A stretch of DNA of 64,000 bases from Epiperipatus broadwayi (lineage: Eukaryota; Onychophora; Udeonychophora; Euonychophora; Peripatidae): positions 2,418,001 to 2,482,000 of the forward strand of contig JAQFVV010000031.1 of assembly GCA_028023455.1 (NCBI GenBank). The letters run 5' to 3'. Position 1 is the first letter of the stretch. Each line of letters starts with the position of its first letter. Positions 33,485-46,296 of this stretch are shown here, in pieces. The notes beneath the pieces are model-generated. The model was not told where the DNA came from. It did not search any database and was given only the letters and a program-made list of their open reading frames with translations. The position numbers and the translations under genes were made by a program.

Positions 33485-34560
33485 GATGATGATGTTGATA
33501 TAGAAAAGCAGATAGATTGATAGATAAATAGGTATAGGGGTTGATGGATAAATTAATTGGTGGATGAATAATAGATAAATAGAGGATAAATGAACATATT
33601 AATCAATGAATACATAGATTGATTGATGAATGAGTAATAAATAGGTAGCTAAATAGATAAACAAGCAGAGACAGATAAATACATAGATTTATAGATAAGT
33701 AGATAGATAAATAATCAGTTAAATGAATAGATAAACAGATAAATAAACTGATGCTTGGATAGACTGATGAATGAGTAGATAACCATGTACAGGAGATAGA
33801 TGATTAAAACAATAAATAGTTAAATGATTGGTTAGATAAACAGAGAAATGGGTGGATAGATAGAAGTCAGATAGATAGTTAAAGAAATAAATCAATGGAT
33901 AGAAAATAGATAGGGGAAATATATAAATGGATGGATCAGTGTAAATAAATAGATGAATGATTGGGAAGATGGATATATGGATAGATAAACAGATGAGACA
34001 GAAAAATAGATAACATGTATAGAGAGATAGATAAACATTTAAGTAGATAGATAGATAAAGAGATAAATAGGTAGACAAGGATGGATGAGTGACTAGATAG
34101 TTAAGTAGATGGTTGGATGCATAAATAAATGGAGTTAAAAAACAAAATAGATAGACAGGCAGATAGATAGATAAACATATACTCAGACAAATAGATAATC
34201 ATACAAATCAATAGGTAGATAGACAGAAAATAGATGAAATGGATGGGTATCTAAATAATTAAATAGACAGTTGGATGCATAAATAATAGTTAGGTAGAAA
34301 ATTAACAGATAGATAGGTAGACCCATAAATAGATAAAGAATGGGTGAGCAACTAGATAGTTAAATAGATTGTTGGATACACAAATAAATTGATAGCTAAA
34401 AAAGAAAATAGATAAATACACAGATAAACTTATAGAAAGAAGAATAGATAAATAAACAGACAGATAGGTGAAAGATAGATAAATAGATAAACAGAATGAC
34501 AAGTAAAAGGTCAAGCAATAAATATGCGTATAGGTATACAGATAGAGATAGCTAGCTAGT
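33485..34560. repeat. Degenerate GATA-type tetranucleotide array with higher-order structure
   Basis: About 1.1 kb of imperfect GATA, AGAT and AAAT words directly following the 3' end of L3. A longer unit recurs: GTTGGATGCATAAATAAAT at about 34112, GTTGGATGCATAAATAATAG at about 34271, and GTTGGATACACAAATAAATT at about 34372, each preceded by TTAAGTAGA or TTAAATAGA and followed by an AAAATAGATAGA-like stretch. It may have expanded from the retrotransposon's 3' tail. Confidence 0.9.
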
Positions 34561-34564
34561 AATT

Positions 34565-36446
34565 TTAATGAATGCACAACTAATTAGATAATTAAATAGT
34601 TGGTATTTTTTCCCACTTAAATTTTTTTTTTAATGCCCTAATAAATGCCCTAATATAAAGAGTTTGACTAAACTGACAGTATTTAGGTCAAAGGTAAACT
34701 TCTATCCAATATCTAGATGACACCTTTGAATTTTTTAATATCCATTTTACTTTTCCATATTATGCAATGGAACATAATTTTGTACATTTTGAGGTAATTA
34801 AAAATGTTTGAAAATATTTTGTAATATGTTTTTTGTAAAATTTTATTCATTATGCATGACTTAGGTTCTTTAATAGTTGCTAGCAATTTATTATATATAT
34901 ATTTTTGGCCAAATATTAATATATTGTTTTTGATATTACTTGTGTTAATTATGCATAAAATGCTTTTACAGTTTTTAAACCAGCAAAGCTCATATCCTAA
35001 TTAATTCTCCATTACTTCTATATAATTCTCTTTGAATCTGATATAAATAATAAACCTATATATGTATATAGATATGCAATATTAACTTCCTTAATAAAAA
35101 CCAATGTATAATATGTATATGTAATAGGTATTATACACCAAAATTTACAAAATATTGTTTTTTGTTATACCATATTTTAAAAGTAAAATACTTTATCTTT
35201 GTTTTCAATTTTTTTAACTTTTCATGTTATTTTCTAATTTCTAATATGTGCTAAATATTTTTTTTTGTTATTTGATTTCTTTTGGCTACATGATTCACTA
35301 ATCTTTTTGTCATTTCTTAAATACTAATATTTTTGATATTTGATTTCAAAAGTTATTTGATTTTTTGGGATCATGTGATTATGCTCATTTCTATGACAAT
35401 TATGGGTTTTTTTGGATGATTTTTAACTTAATGAGACAAAATATATGGAACACTTTTATTGATGATGAATGGTATTATCTAATATTTTCCAGTGCTAGGT
35501 ATATCAGCAGTGGTTTGGGGGCTTTCCTTAAAAGCCAAAATGATGGGGAGAGCATTCTAAATCAATACCCAAATGATTTCTCCTGAAACTAGATTTTATT
35601 TTATGATGAATTCCTGATTGATAAAAGGACAGCAAATTAAGAAATCACTATAAAGTTTAGTTTTTAATCTTATTTCTCTCCTTTAATGAAAGTTTAGATA
35701 TATATGCACAGTGTATGTTATATCAAATCTTTAACAAAATCACATTTTTCTTAATGCATCTTTATGGTACTTTATTTAATTTATCACAATAAATGCAACT
35801 GCCTAACAATTTTCTTCAGATGTCAGTTTCAACAAAAGTAAGCAATATAAACTTCTTAAGATATTAATAAATCATTGTGAAAAGTGCATCAAAAGAGGTG
35901 TGTTTCTTTAAAGACTTGTTAAAAGCTCTGCAATAAGAGAGAAAGAAACTTTAAACATGTTGGAGATATTTTATTGTATGCTAATAGTATGAATTAATTA
36001 GTCTAAATCCAGTTAATTTTTCTATTTCTCATTGCACTTATCCATTTATTGTAAACATTTTTCTCTCATTAAGATAAGTTTTACATTAAAATTTTTGAGT
36101 TTTGTTACATATATTTAACAGATCACTGAAGTTTAGAATATAACTGTATATGCAGGTAAATGAGCTATTGGGAACGAATTACTTTTTGCTCTAAAGTTTT
36201 TGTTATGGACTCTGTGCTTTTACGCAGTCAATAAAAAGTTACAGTTGATTGTTATCATACATCACACACACAATTATTGTAAGTGATAAAAATTATTTGT
36301 AATAAATTGAAACACATTCTTTTTTTTTTAATTTTTTTTTAAAAAAAAAACGCAATTACGTTTATTGTTTTTTTAAAAATAGTATTAAATTTAAAGTATA
36401 TTATTAGCCTGCTCATTGAGTGTAGTGAATGTTTCTTATATAAGTG
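34565..36446. other. AT-rich non-coding DNA
   Basis: No element recognised. A 73-codon plus-strand frame at 35365-35586 has some less AT-biased sequence but no recognised motif. T and A homopolymers lie near 36322-36352. Confidence 0.45.
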
Positions 36447-36584
36447 AATAGAGGGATTTGAACTTAGGATTTTTTAGTTTATATTCATTCGCCACTCCAC
36501 CTCGAACAACCGACACTCATGACCACATAGTGCGAAAAATAGATGATCCTCAGTATACGTATTTCGTGCAAAACCCGAGTACTG

Positions 36585-36588
<4 letters not shown>
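36447..36588 (-). mobile_element. Short B-box/hammerhead-like element, left half of an inverted pair
   Basis: The minus strand reads from the TA centre outward: a degenerate box 1, then GCAC-GAAATACGTATA (GAAA at 36562-36565, perfect palindrome ATACGTAT at 36555-36562), CTGAGGATCATC, the shared middle TATGTGGTCATGAGTG and GAGTGGCGAATGAATA, and finally AAGTTCAAATCCC (B-box-like, 36453-36466). TGGCGAATGA about 31 nt before the B box resembles a pol III A box but is too close for a normal tRNA. This copy keeps the intact GAAA box and CpGs. Confidence 0.7.

Positions 36589-36623
<35 letters not shown>
36589..36623. repeat. TA dinucleotide centre of the inverted pair
   Basis: TA run joining the two hammerhead-like ends. 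Such runs can arise where two inverted copies meet or are extended by slippage. Confidence 0.95.
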
Positions 36624-36625
<2 letters not shown>

Positions 36626-36787
36626 GAGGTTATGATCTGGCCCAACTGATGAGTGCTGATTCTGCACAAAATATTATATAGTGTGGATCATCTATCTTTT
36701 TTACATGAATGTGATTGTGTGTCATTTGTTTAAGATGAAGTGGAGGATGAATATATACTAAAAAATTCTAAGTTCAAATCCCTTTAT
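36624..36787 (+). mobile_element. Short B-box/hammerhead-like element, right half of an inverted pair
   Basis: Plus-strand twin of 36447-36588: CCCAA-CTGATGA (36646-36652), stem-loop GTGC-TGATTCT-GCAC (36653-36667), AAAA in place of GAAA, GTGTGGATCATCTATC, GAAGTGGAGGATGAATATA, ACTAAAAAATTCTAA and GTTCAAATCC (36772-36781). Outer flanks of the pair do not show a clear target duplication. Confidence 0.7.
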
Positions 36788-36789
36788 TC

Positions 36790-39700
36790 AAAATATATTA
36801 TGTTTTGAAAGGATTGCTTTTTTAATGTTATTATAGCGATTGAATATTTTCAAAAATGGATAGATAAAACAGTCTTTAAATAGCCTAATAATAAGCTAAT
36901 GACTTCAATAGGAATCATGAAGAAAAAACATTACACACCGGTTTTCCATTTGCCAGATGATTAGAGGCGATCATTTTCCCATCCTTGTTTTATCATTTAA
37001 CTAAAAATAGTTATATATCTATTAAATGGTAATTATCTGGGTTGGCAATATAAAAGAAAAATCCCAAGCCTGATTACTCCATGAAAATGTTATCATGTTT
37101 ATCTGGCTGAGATTTAAGTCCAAGTTATAGGTATGGCAGGTAGATATGTTATCAATGCTCCGTGGGATCTTTTATTCAGAATAAAGTACAGTTGATATTT
37201 AATGCTATAGAGAATAAGTGAATTTCTGTTGTGTTATATATATATATATGCAGTCAAATTCATACCCAAATAACTTCATGACATAATTATTAGCATGTCT
37301 GCCTTCTTTTAAACAAATAGAATTTGGAGAATTTTAAAGTGAGCATAGAATTTTTTTAAGTAGACAATATATAGCTAATCCAGAAGTCATCCAATTATTG
37401 CACATAAATAAATATTTAACAGTTTTTAGAGTTTAGAACAAGGAAGGGAAAACGTTTTTTCATTGATTAAAATTGAACCATCTTACTAATATATTTTTTC
37501 TTCCCTATTCTTCATAAAAAAAATGTTCATGTGATTTTTGCCCTGTATTAGGAAATTCAATGCTGATTTATTATATTTGATTATAGCATTAATTACTATT
37601 ATCGGTTTGATTAAAAACTTATCATACGATGAATTTATGTATAATAATCAGATGATCAATTTTATTGAATTCTATTGTCCAATATAATGGGTGGCAAATA
37701 TCACAAAGGAGTTTATAGTGCTTTTTTTTTTGCTTATATATTTTTTACTTTCTATGGCGGGAAATCTTAATTAATTTCGGTTCTGGAAGTTAATAACGAC
37801 AAAAATTTGTAATGTTTTAATTTCTAAATAAAATAACAGTTAATTAAAAAATTTAACATTTGGTCTACTCTATATAAATGAATGTTAGTGTTTGCTGAGA
37901 GACAAATTTATGACTTCATATATTCTTTGTAAAAGTCAGAGTGAGAAATTTTTGTTTGAATCTAGTGCTTTTATTGTTCTGAATTTAACAAGAAAACTTG
38001 ACATATATATATACAAACATAAATATATACATATACATTTTCTCTAAGAAACGACATAGTAAACTATAATTTTGTTGAAACCAGACTTTTTTCAAATCTG
38101 CCTTTAAAAAGATACATATATACATATATATTTATAATAATCAGTAATAAACACCAGATTTTATTAAATTTCATAATTTATAGAATAAACAACAATAATG
38201 GTGCACAATAATAGATTTTTTAACTTTATGAAGGAATAAATAATAGATCACAGTCGGGTCATCTAAACGTTTGATATCATTTATTATTAACTATTTTACA
38301 TTCATCTAAATTTTTTAACACAGTTTATTATTAGCTATAATAACTGCTATTTTACATCATGAATCTATGACAATTTTTTTTTCCATTTTCAAAACAATAT
38401 TGTCATAAATTTACAATTTATTATTATTATTTTTTTAAAAAAAATCCACTTTCGGATGGACAAACAGATAAGTCTAATCTAAACAGATCTTTTTTTTCTC
38501 TACAAATAGCTAGATAAAATGCATTCACCGGGTAGTATATTATCATTATGTGCTTTCAAGTCGGCATCCACTCTTTACCATTTTATGAACAGCATTCTGC
38601 CTATTCATAAAATTATCAACATAACATACAATATGGTAAAAATAAAGATGAAAACGTATAACAGCTTTTAAACGGCATACTTCAAGCAAAATCCATTCAA
38701 ACAGCGTCACAGCAGATCATAGAAGATGAAGATTGTTGTTGAAATTTGATGCATAATTCACATTTGTTTTACTTTCTAGCTGAGAATAATTAAACAAACA
38801 GTTAACGATCACTGTTGGGTAGTTAGATGAGTTGTCTATAAGATAGCTAGTTACCTGAAGTTTTATTTAGCTTAGATTAGAATCTCAGGTCATGTTAAGG
38901 GTACATATATTCTATCACTAGGCCAGAAGTTTTTTCCAGATTTTATATAAAATCAAATTCTTCTTTTTTTTATTTATAAAAAGCATCTTATTTTTTTATA
39001 TTTCCTCTAACTTAATAGATTTTTGTTTGGGTAGAAATAATAATAACGCAGTGCAACCGGTTATTTTTTTTATATTTCAAATCTGAAAAAATCTAATAAT
39101 CTAGATGAAATATTAGTCACCTCTCTTCATTCTTTTTTTTTAAAAAAAAAAACAAAAAAAAAAAAACTGCAAAGCTCTGATTTTATACTCTAATGAGTCT
39201 TTTATTTTAGTCATAATTATATATAATTAAGTATAAAGTAAGTTATTAAGGAGCTTAAATATTTTATAACATTAAATATCAGAGCTTGTTAAAATTTATT
39301 AATGAGACCTAAAAAGAGATTCTAGAATAAATTATGTTAAGGATGTTGCAAACAAGATATGATTAACGGGGAGTTGGAGAAGGGTAGTCGTGTGATATTT
39401 GATCACTAATTGGCAGATTGAGTATAATAATTTCATTCTATTTTGAGTTTTTTTTTTACTTTATTAAGCTGACAATTGCCTTTGCTTCATATATATCTAT
39501 TGTGTTAAATTGCAAGTTACAAATAATGATAAACTATTACCAAAATGATCAAAAGTTATCACTTGATTATATATACTATTGACCAAATATCAATTTACAG
39601 TTGGGCAGAAAATTTGATACCCTTAGAATAAATTAAAAATTATCATAGTGTATAGATTCCTTTTATTAATATAGATTTATTATAGCAATAAATTTGACAG

Positions 39701-42700
39701 CGTTTTAAAATATAGGCCTGAAAGATATCTTCATGAGATATAGACAAAAAGAATGAATTTTATAAAGTATTAAAAAAAATTGTGTGCATTGGATGTAAAT
39801 AAGTGGTTTATGATTTTAGATATTTGAAATAAAGCAATTCGAGAGAAAATATTTACTAACAATTAGAATTTGTAATAAAACATTTGATAGTGAGACTAAC
39901 ATATCGAAAGAAAGCTAAACCAAATTGGTCAAATAAATTTTTGTCTGATTTCTGTCTGGCAAAAGAAGTCATAAAAGAAAGTCATATTGTCTAAAAAAAG
40001 TAAATAGATTCAATAATAGACTAAAATGCTAAATTTCCTTTTACTCAATAAATTTCAAGCAAGAAAAGATAACTATGGAAAAGTTAACTTTTAGTATAAA
40101 AAATGATATACTGTATCTTTATATTTTTTCACAAATAAATTGATTGATTATATTATTTATATAGTTTATACATTATAATTACATTATCATATATTTATAA
40201 TTCCTGCTTTTAAAGGAAGATACACATAGCACACACAAATCAAATATGTTTTTTTTTTCAAAGTCATCACATTTGATTTTAACTAATGGTGACATATCTT
40301 TCACAATGTTTTATAAAATTGAAAATATCAATATAGGCATAAACTAACTACATTATGTTTTTATCCTTTCATGTTATTTATTTAATCTTTTTATCTTAGG
40401 ATTGATTAGCAATCTTTTAGAACTAAGACAAATACAGACAAGTCTATGATATAATTATTTTTTATAGACTATAGCCGGTTCTTTTTTTACTATATGCATT
40501 TATATAAACACAAATTTCGGTTTGGATTCGATTTTCTATATTATATTTACGAATGCCTCTTTACACATATTTATAATAAGCACAAATACAATTTAATAGT
40601 AAATATTAAAGGAAGTCACTCACTTATAAATCATATATTTCACAAAATTGTTAGTCGGATTAATCCCATTATTCACACAATAGCAATGCGGTAGCAACTT
40701 CATTTAATGATATATTTAAATTTTAAAATATGAAGCATACTGCCCAATATATAAACAATTAGGAGATCAGTCTTAATGTCTTTATATAACTTAATGTTTA
40801 AGCAATGATAAACAATATTTTAAATTTATTTGTACATTTAAGAATATTTATAGTCAACAACTGAAATGTATTTATTGATTTCTATACTTCTAAACCTTAA
40901 ATACAGATATTATGAACATTATTAATTTACTAACCACTACTATATGCATATGCATAAGTATTTTTTTAAATTTCTACATATATACATATATACACACATG
41001 ATTGTAGAGATAAGTTAAAAAAAGAAGATATAGGTCTAAGATCTCCATTAATTAGGAAAAAAGTAAGTGTGTTGTTGCACGCTTTTTGAACCATTTAAAA
41101 TTTATTTTATTAGTGGACATTCAAGATTCACTCAATTTTTTGTGTTGAAAACCATGCTAAAAAGAGAGCAACCCTAATGTTCAGCTAACATAATATAGTA
41201 CAGCAAAAAGCTTAGTAATATTCTATGTATATGAGTAAATATATGAAAATAATAAGCAACAAAATATAAATTAATTTAAAGATTGGTGTTACTTTATATT
41301 TTATTGATTATTAAATCATGGTATATATAGAAAACAGTTATAATTTAAATGTATCTATTTATGAGGGCATATACATATCTATATTGCAAATTATATGCAA
41401 AATAATAACAAAAGAATATAAATATTACAAAGAAGTATTTATAAATTATATTTTTTATTGCAATATATAAATAAGTTATAATATTAATTTAAGATTTGAA
41501 GAAAAGTGTTAGGCTGATAAAATGTAATATAATAAAAAAAAAAAAAAGAAGTAATATAATAAAATTATAATAAATTCACAATTAATGAGGAAAGAATAAT
41601 TTAAAGATTCTTATAGAAGAAGTAAAATTAAAAGTAGTCTTTATAAAGATATTTTCATGGAACTTTTTCCCAAATTCCTAAATTAGATGCTGTCATAATC
41701 TCAAATTCTAGTGACTATATTTTGCTCCAGATTTCCTATCTTTATTTCTTCAGGCTTTTTATTAATGAGACGCAATTATTGGAGTAATAATTGTTGGTCA
41801 TCCTCTTTCTCTTTTATTTTTTCAAGACATTAGATTTATTATCATATATTTAAAATTAAAAATAAATGTCTTCATCAGTGATTCACTTTCCATCTTTTTT
41901 GTCTTCCTTTCTCTTTGTATAGAATTTTTGGCATTATCAATCACCTAAAACACACATATTTTCAATATTATCAAAACAACAGTTTATACATATTATATAA
42001 ATTAAGCTTTATTAGATTAATAATAGATTTCAATGTATTGAAGAGAACAGAAGACAAATGCATTTAAAAAGCAATGTAATTGAAAATTAAATCTGCCTTT
42101 AAAAAATCCACTTCAAGGTAAACATCTTTTTGCCAACCTCTATTCTTTAAAAAAATAGTGAAAGGAATTCATTATTCATTAGGCTTTAGAAATTTCCCCG
42201 AACGATGAAAGTTTAAGTGTTTTTCCATTCTTGATTTAATATTAATTATAAATAGCTGTGAAACAATATTGGGTGATTATCGAGATTGTTCTAAATCTAT
42301 CTTTAAAAAAATAAAAATCTAAGACTAATTAAAATCTGAAAAAGTATATGTGAGATCTAGTACTAATTACAATTAAACAAACAATAACTTAATATTAAAT
42401 AAAAAAAATAACAGAATGATCATTGCTCAGGAAATTATAAAAAATCACTCTGAAGTGGAATTGAGCACCAGAATCTGCACTCTTCCGTTATAACAAAGCA
42501 TGCAAAACTCTAGGCTGAATAATATTAACTTGGATTAGTAATGAAGTTGATCCCTCTCAGTGAGATATTCCAACACTGTTTTTTTCTTTCCAATGATCAA
42601 AGCATTCTTATAATACAATACTATTTTGTTGTACCACACAACTTATATATATATATACAATTTGTAATTAGTTAAACAGCAATATACATTATAGGAAAAA

Positions 42701-43830
42701 AAATGCCAATAGCAACTAAACTGGTAATGGATTTACTGAAATTATCAAGAATGTGAATTCTGTATTGTTATATCAATAGTATTTCATCGCAGCACATTTA
42801 TATTTAAATATATCAAACATCGGTTATAGAAAAAAGTCATTTGTGAATCATTTTTCACTTAGTAATACTTAATATCGCAAATTTAAAATTATTACTTAAT
42901 AATCTATTAACAACTTTAAAAAAATGTGCGCGCACAAAGACATATATCTATCACAAATTAAGATTACTACATTTTTATTTTATTTAGTTATTAAAAAAAT
43001 AAAACAAAAAGTTGGTCCATAGCTTTCGAAATCGTATTTCTTATCAATTATGCTAGATGTAATCTATTAATTTTATAATTTCATAATAATCCCACAATAT
43101 TTTCATTATTAACTATAGCAAATAAAATCTGCATGCTATTGAATTTGATGAATGAGATTTTGGGTTTAGCAAGGCTGATAAAGAAGTAAAACTTTTGAAA
43201 CTAAGTTTGTAATTATCTATATATCATTTTAATTTTTCAGTAGTTTTCCAAAATGAACTTGTAATCTTAATTTCTGATACTAATTTGTACTTTATTCTAT
43301 AAATAATAAATTGTTAAATTTTAGGCGTGTATGTTAGATTCTAATATACTTAGAATATTATCAGGATGATAAATAGATTTATAATTCTTACTTGACAAGG
43401 GCAATAATTCCTGCAGACCGATTTTCCTCCATGTGGTGAGAAAATGAGATATTTCAAAACCAAGGTTTGGTCATATTTACTGAGATCGAATTTAATTTTT
43501 TTATTATAGAGGATCAGTGATCTTAATTTTTGATCTTTTTTAAAAATTTTAATACAAAATTATTCCTTGTTATATCTTAAATTATATAGTTTTATTACTA
43601 ATATAAAAAACTATAAAATTATCTATTGTTATTTTTGTAAACATATTTTAATAATTATAGTAATATTTATGTTTAATCTAATTTTTGCTGTTATTATTAT
43701 TGGTATATATACATATGTGTATTTTCTGATTTTGACAACTCATTAGAATATTACTGAATACTTTCATCACTTCTGTCTTTGCCAGTTTGTCAAGTATATG
43801 AAAAATGACTAGTTAGACTTGAAGTGTTAT
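36790..43830. other. Long AT-rich non-coding stretch
   Basis: About 7 kb without a recognised gene or element. It contains scattered short TA runs (37235, 38005, 38118, 40980), poly-T and poly-A tracts (37721, 38375, 39131-39167, 40250) and no frame longer than 66 codons. It could be intron or intergenic DNA with very old repeats. Confidence 0.5.
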
Positions 43831-43838
43831 AAATATTT

Positions 43839-43944
43839 GTATAAACACAATTATTTATTTACACAACTACTTTTAATGTTTTGATCAAAGGACTCTAGCT
43901 GAAATATTAGAAGCAGTTGTATAAATAAATAATTGCGTTTATAC
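43839..43944. repeat. Small palindrome, 34-bp arms
   Basis: Left arm 43839-43872 (GTATAAACACAATTATTTAT and so on) and right arm 43910-43944 (ATAAATAAATAATTGCGTTT and so on) are reverse complements with one or two mismatches. The CA/CG difference in the arms fits CpG decay. Confidence 0.85.
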
Positions 43945-44011
43945 ATATATAATTTTCTTTAGTTAGATTTTACATATTTCTTATTGTTTAATATATGTAT
44001 ATGTGTGTGTA

Positions 44012-44622
44012 TATAATATTGTGAAAGGAAACTATTATTCACATATACACTTTAAAACTGATACATGCTCTCCTGTCAATAAATGTTTTTAAAGCAGTAG
44101 ATGATCCACCTATATTTAGAGCTTATTCTTTAAATAAACCAGCATTTATTGATGATGCTTGGATTAGGGTTTGATCTTATTGCAAGCATGATTTTTAAAT
44201 TGATCTTACTTGCACAATTTCAGATTATATATCACAGGAAAAAAAGCTTTTATTTTTAAGTACCTATGATCCTAAATCTTATGAGTTGGTATATATGCAA
44301 TAACTAATACTACTGTGATTTATATCCATATGCAATACTGTGGAAGGAAATTACTCTTAACATATGTATGGTAAAATTGATACACACTCTCTCATCAATA
44401 AATGTTTTAAAAGCAGGTAATTGAAAATAAAATTCTTATTATTTCCTGTGATATATAATCTGAATTTGTGCAAGTAATATACTGATTTAAAAATCAGATT
44501 TGCAATAAGATCAAATGCTAAATTCAGGAATGGTTAATACATATTAGTTTATTTAAAGACTAAATTCTAAATATAACTGAACTATCTATATATTGATGGG
44601 AGAGTACATGTCAGTTTTATAG
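44012..44622. repeat. Composite direct and inverted repeat
   Basis: A direct repeat (44012-44097 and 44332-44417) shares TGAAAGGAAA or TGGAAGGAAA, ATACATGCTCTC or ATACACACTCTC, and TCAATAAATGTTTTTAAAGC or TCAATAAATGTTTTAAAAGC. An inverted pair (44057-44250 against 44443-44622) shares CTTGCACAATTTCAGATTAT against ATAATCTGAATTTGTGCAAG, and TGATACATGCTCTCCTGTCA against TGATGGGAGAGTACATGTCA. Probably two or three copies of one short element in mixed orientation. Confidence 0.8.
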
Positions 44623-45364
44623 TTAATCAATAGTTAATTTTCATTTACTTTGCATTTTAGCAAGATTAATAATTGTGAAAATGATTTGACAGCATTCTTT
44701 TGAGTTATCACATTTAATAATATTATACATATGTGACTTATAGTTGTCAATTTATATAAAGTTTAAAATGAGTAGCAATGAATTTTACCATATGAGTACA
44801 AGTCTAAAGCAATACAAAAGGATTGTGCTTACATTTTAAAAAAATCATCATTATATATCTGAGACTGCAAAGACAAGTAATCACCCCACATTTACATCAT
44901 TAACCAATATGATGATTTGATTTTCTATTAATTTGTCAAAACTGAAAACACACATATAATATTAGATGTTGTATTTCAGAATATGTATGTCAATCTTAGA
45001 GATTTATATATTTGTCACAAAAGCTCTATATATTTACAGTTTATAGTTTTTACTAAATGATTGAGCAATCAGATGACAATAATTTGACAAAAAGAGTATG
45101 TAATTGATTTGAACTCTGCTATTAATATATGTAATATAAGAAATCCTATAACAGTCAGCTTAATTTTAACAAATCTAGTAAATTAATTATATATATATAA
45201 TAGAAATTTTTGATAATTTAAACTATTGTAATAATAAAAATAGTAAATATAACAGTAATTTACTATTATATACAGTCTTTCAATGTGGAGAAGTATATTC
45301 AGTTAATTCCTTAACTCTCCTCAATAGCTATTAAGTTCAAAAAACATAATGGAAGCAAATATCA

Positions 45365-45640
45365 TCAACTCAAATCCCATAAATTCTGAATTTTAAAATT
45401 AGCAGCTTGTCTATTAATTATATTCATTTTATTTCTATTTATTAAAATTATCTCCTTAATTTTCTTTTATTATGGTTTCTCTCTTCATGAAGAATGTTAA
45501 CACTTCCAATGTCAAACTTAAATTTAAATTTACATGTCCTTTCATGCTCCTTTAATCTTTGTTCAATATTGCACCTAGATTTTACCTATACATTATAACA
45601 TACATCCACAAAAAATTTGATGAACAACATTACTTTTCTG
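45365..45640 (-). pseudogene. Penelope-like GIY-YIG endonuclease fragment (left arm)
   Basis: On the minus strand, in shifting frames, the sequence gives EERNHNKRKL, then IILINRNKMNIINRQAANFK and IQNLWDLS with TGA at 45365-45367. The RKL..I..INR pattern matches the C-terminal helix of Penelope-like GIY-YIG domains, where a conserved Glu is expected (KEIILI here). It is broken by a frameshift near 45460. Confidence 0.65.
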
Positions 45641-45859
45641 CTTGACAGGTATGGCATTTTTATAATTATTCACTAACTTATTCACATTATCAATAACACA
45701 AAATGAAATATTAAACAGATTTTTATATATACCCTTAAAATATTTTACTTAAGCATTTGAAATATATAAAAATGTGTTTGGTGTTTCATTTTGTTACAAA
45801 TAATGTGAATAAGTTACTAAATAATTTAAAAAATTTCATACCTGTCAAGCAGAAAGTAA

Positions 45860-46205
45860 TGTTGTTTATCAAATTTTTTGTGGATGTATGTAATTATATA
45901 TATAGAAGAATCAAGGTGCAATATTGAAAAAAGATTAAATGAGCATGAATTTATAAGCATGTGAAAAGTAAAAATAATAGGATTTAATGACTGCTTCAAT
46001 TTTCCTAGATTATGAAAGGACATGTAAATATAAATTTAAGTTTGATATTGAAAGTGTTAAGATTCGTGAAAAGAGAAACCATAATAAAAGAAAAATAAGA
46101 AGGCAATTATGATAAATAGAAAGAAAATGAATATAATTAATAGACAAGTTGCTAATATTAAAATTCAGGATTCATAGGATTTGAGTTGATAACATTTGCT
46201 TCCAT
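45860..46205 (+). pseudogene. Penelope-like GIY-YIG endonuclease fragment (right arm)
   Basis: Plus strand, several frames: CNIEKRLNEHEF near 45919 (helix after the GIY-YIG motif), FDIESVKIREKRNHNKRKIR near 46042 and NRKKMNIINRQVAN near 46115. A YIY-like remnant at about 45896 may be the YIG half of the name motif. Multiple stops make it inactive. Confidence 0.68.
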
Positions 46206-46296
46206 TATCTTTTTGAATTTAATGGCAGTTGAAGAGAGTTAAGAAATTAACCAAAAGGAGTACTTATGTGGATTGAAAGACTGTATATAATAGTTA

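Larger units (their letters stand above)
45258..46296. mobile_element. Second head-to-head pair of Penelope-like 3' ends (1-kb palindrome)
   Basis: Left arm (45258 to about 45720) and right arm (about 45775-46296) are imperfect reverse complements. The ends read ACTATTATATACAGTCTTTC on the left and GAAAGACTGTATATAATAGT on the right. Both arms encode decayed GIY-YIG endonuclease pieces reading outward. They are much more diverged from each other than the arms at 23-24.7 kb, so this is an older event and a different Penelope-like lineage. Confidence 0.78.

Noticed and set aside
33719-34577. Minus-strand frames of 119 and 91 codons rich in Leu, Ser and Tyr
   Set aside because: Both are translations of the GATA-type tetranucleotide array.
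35365-35586. 73-codon plus-strand frame with mixed composition
   Set aside because: No motif, no splice or promoter evidence, single short frame. Kept only as part of a non-coding stretch.
36772-36781. B-box-like GTTCAAATCC taken as a tRNA gene
   Set aside because: No cloverleaf can be drawn. The possible A box is only about 31 nt away, and the unit repeats as a SINE-like element.
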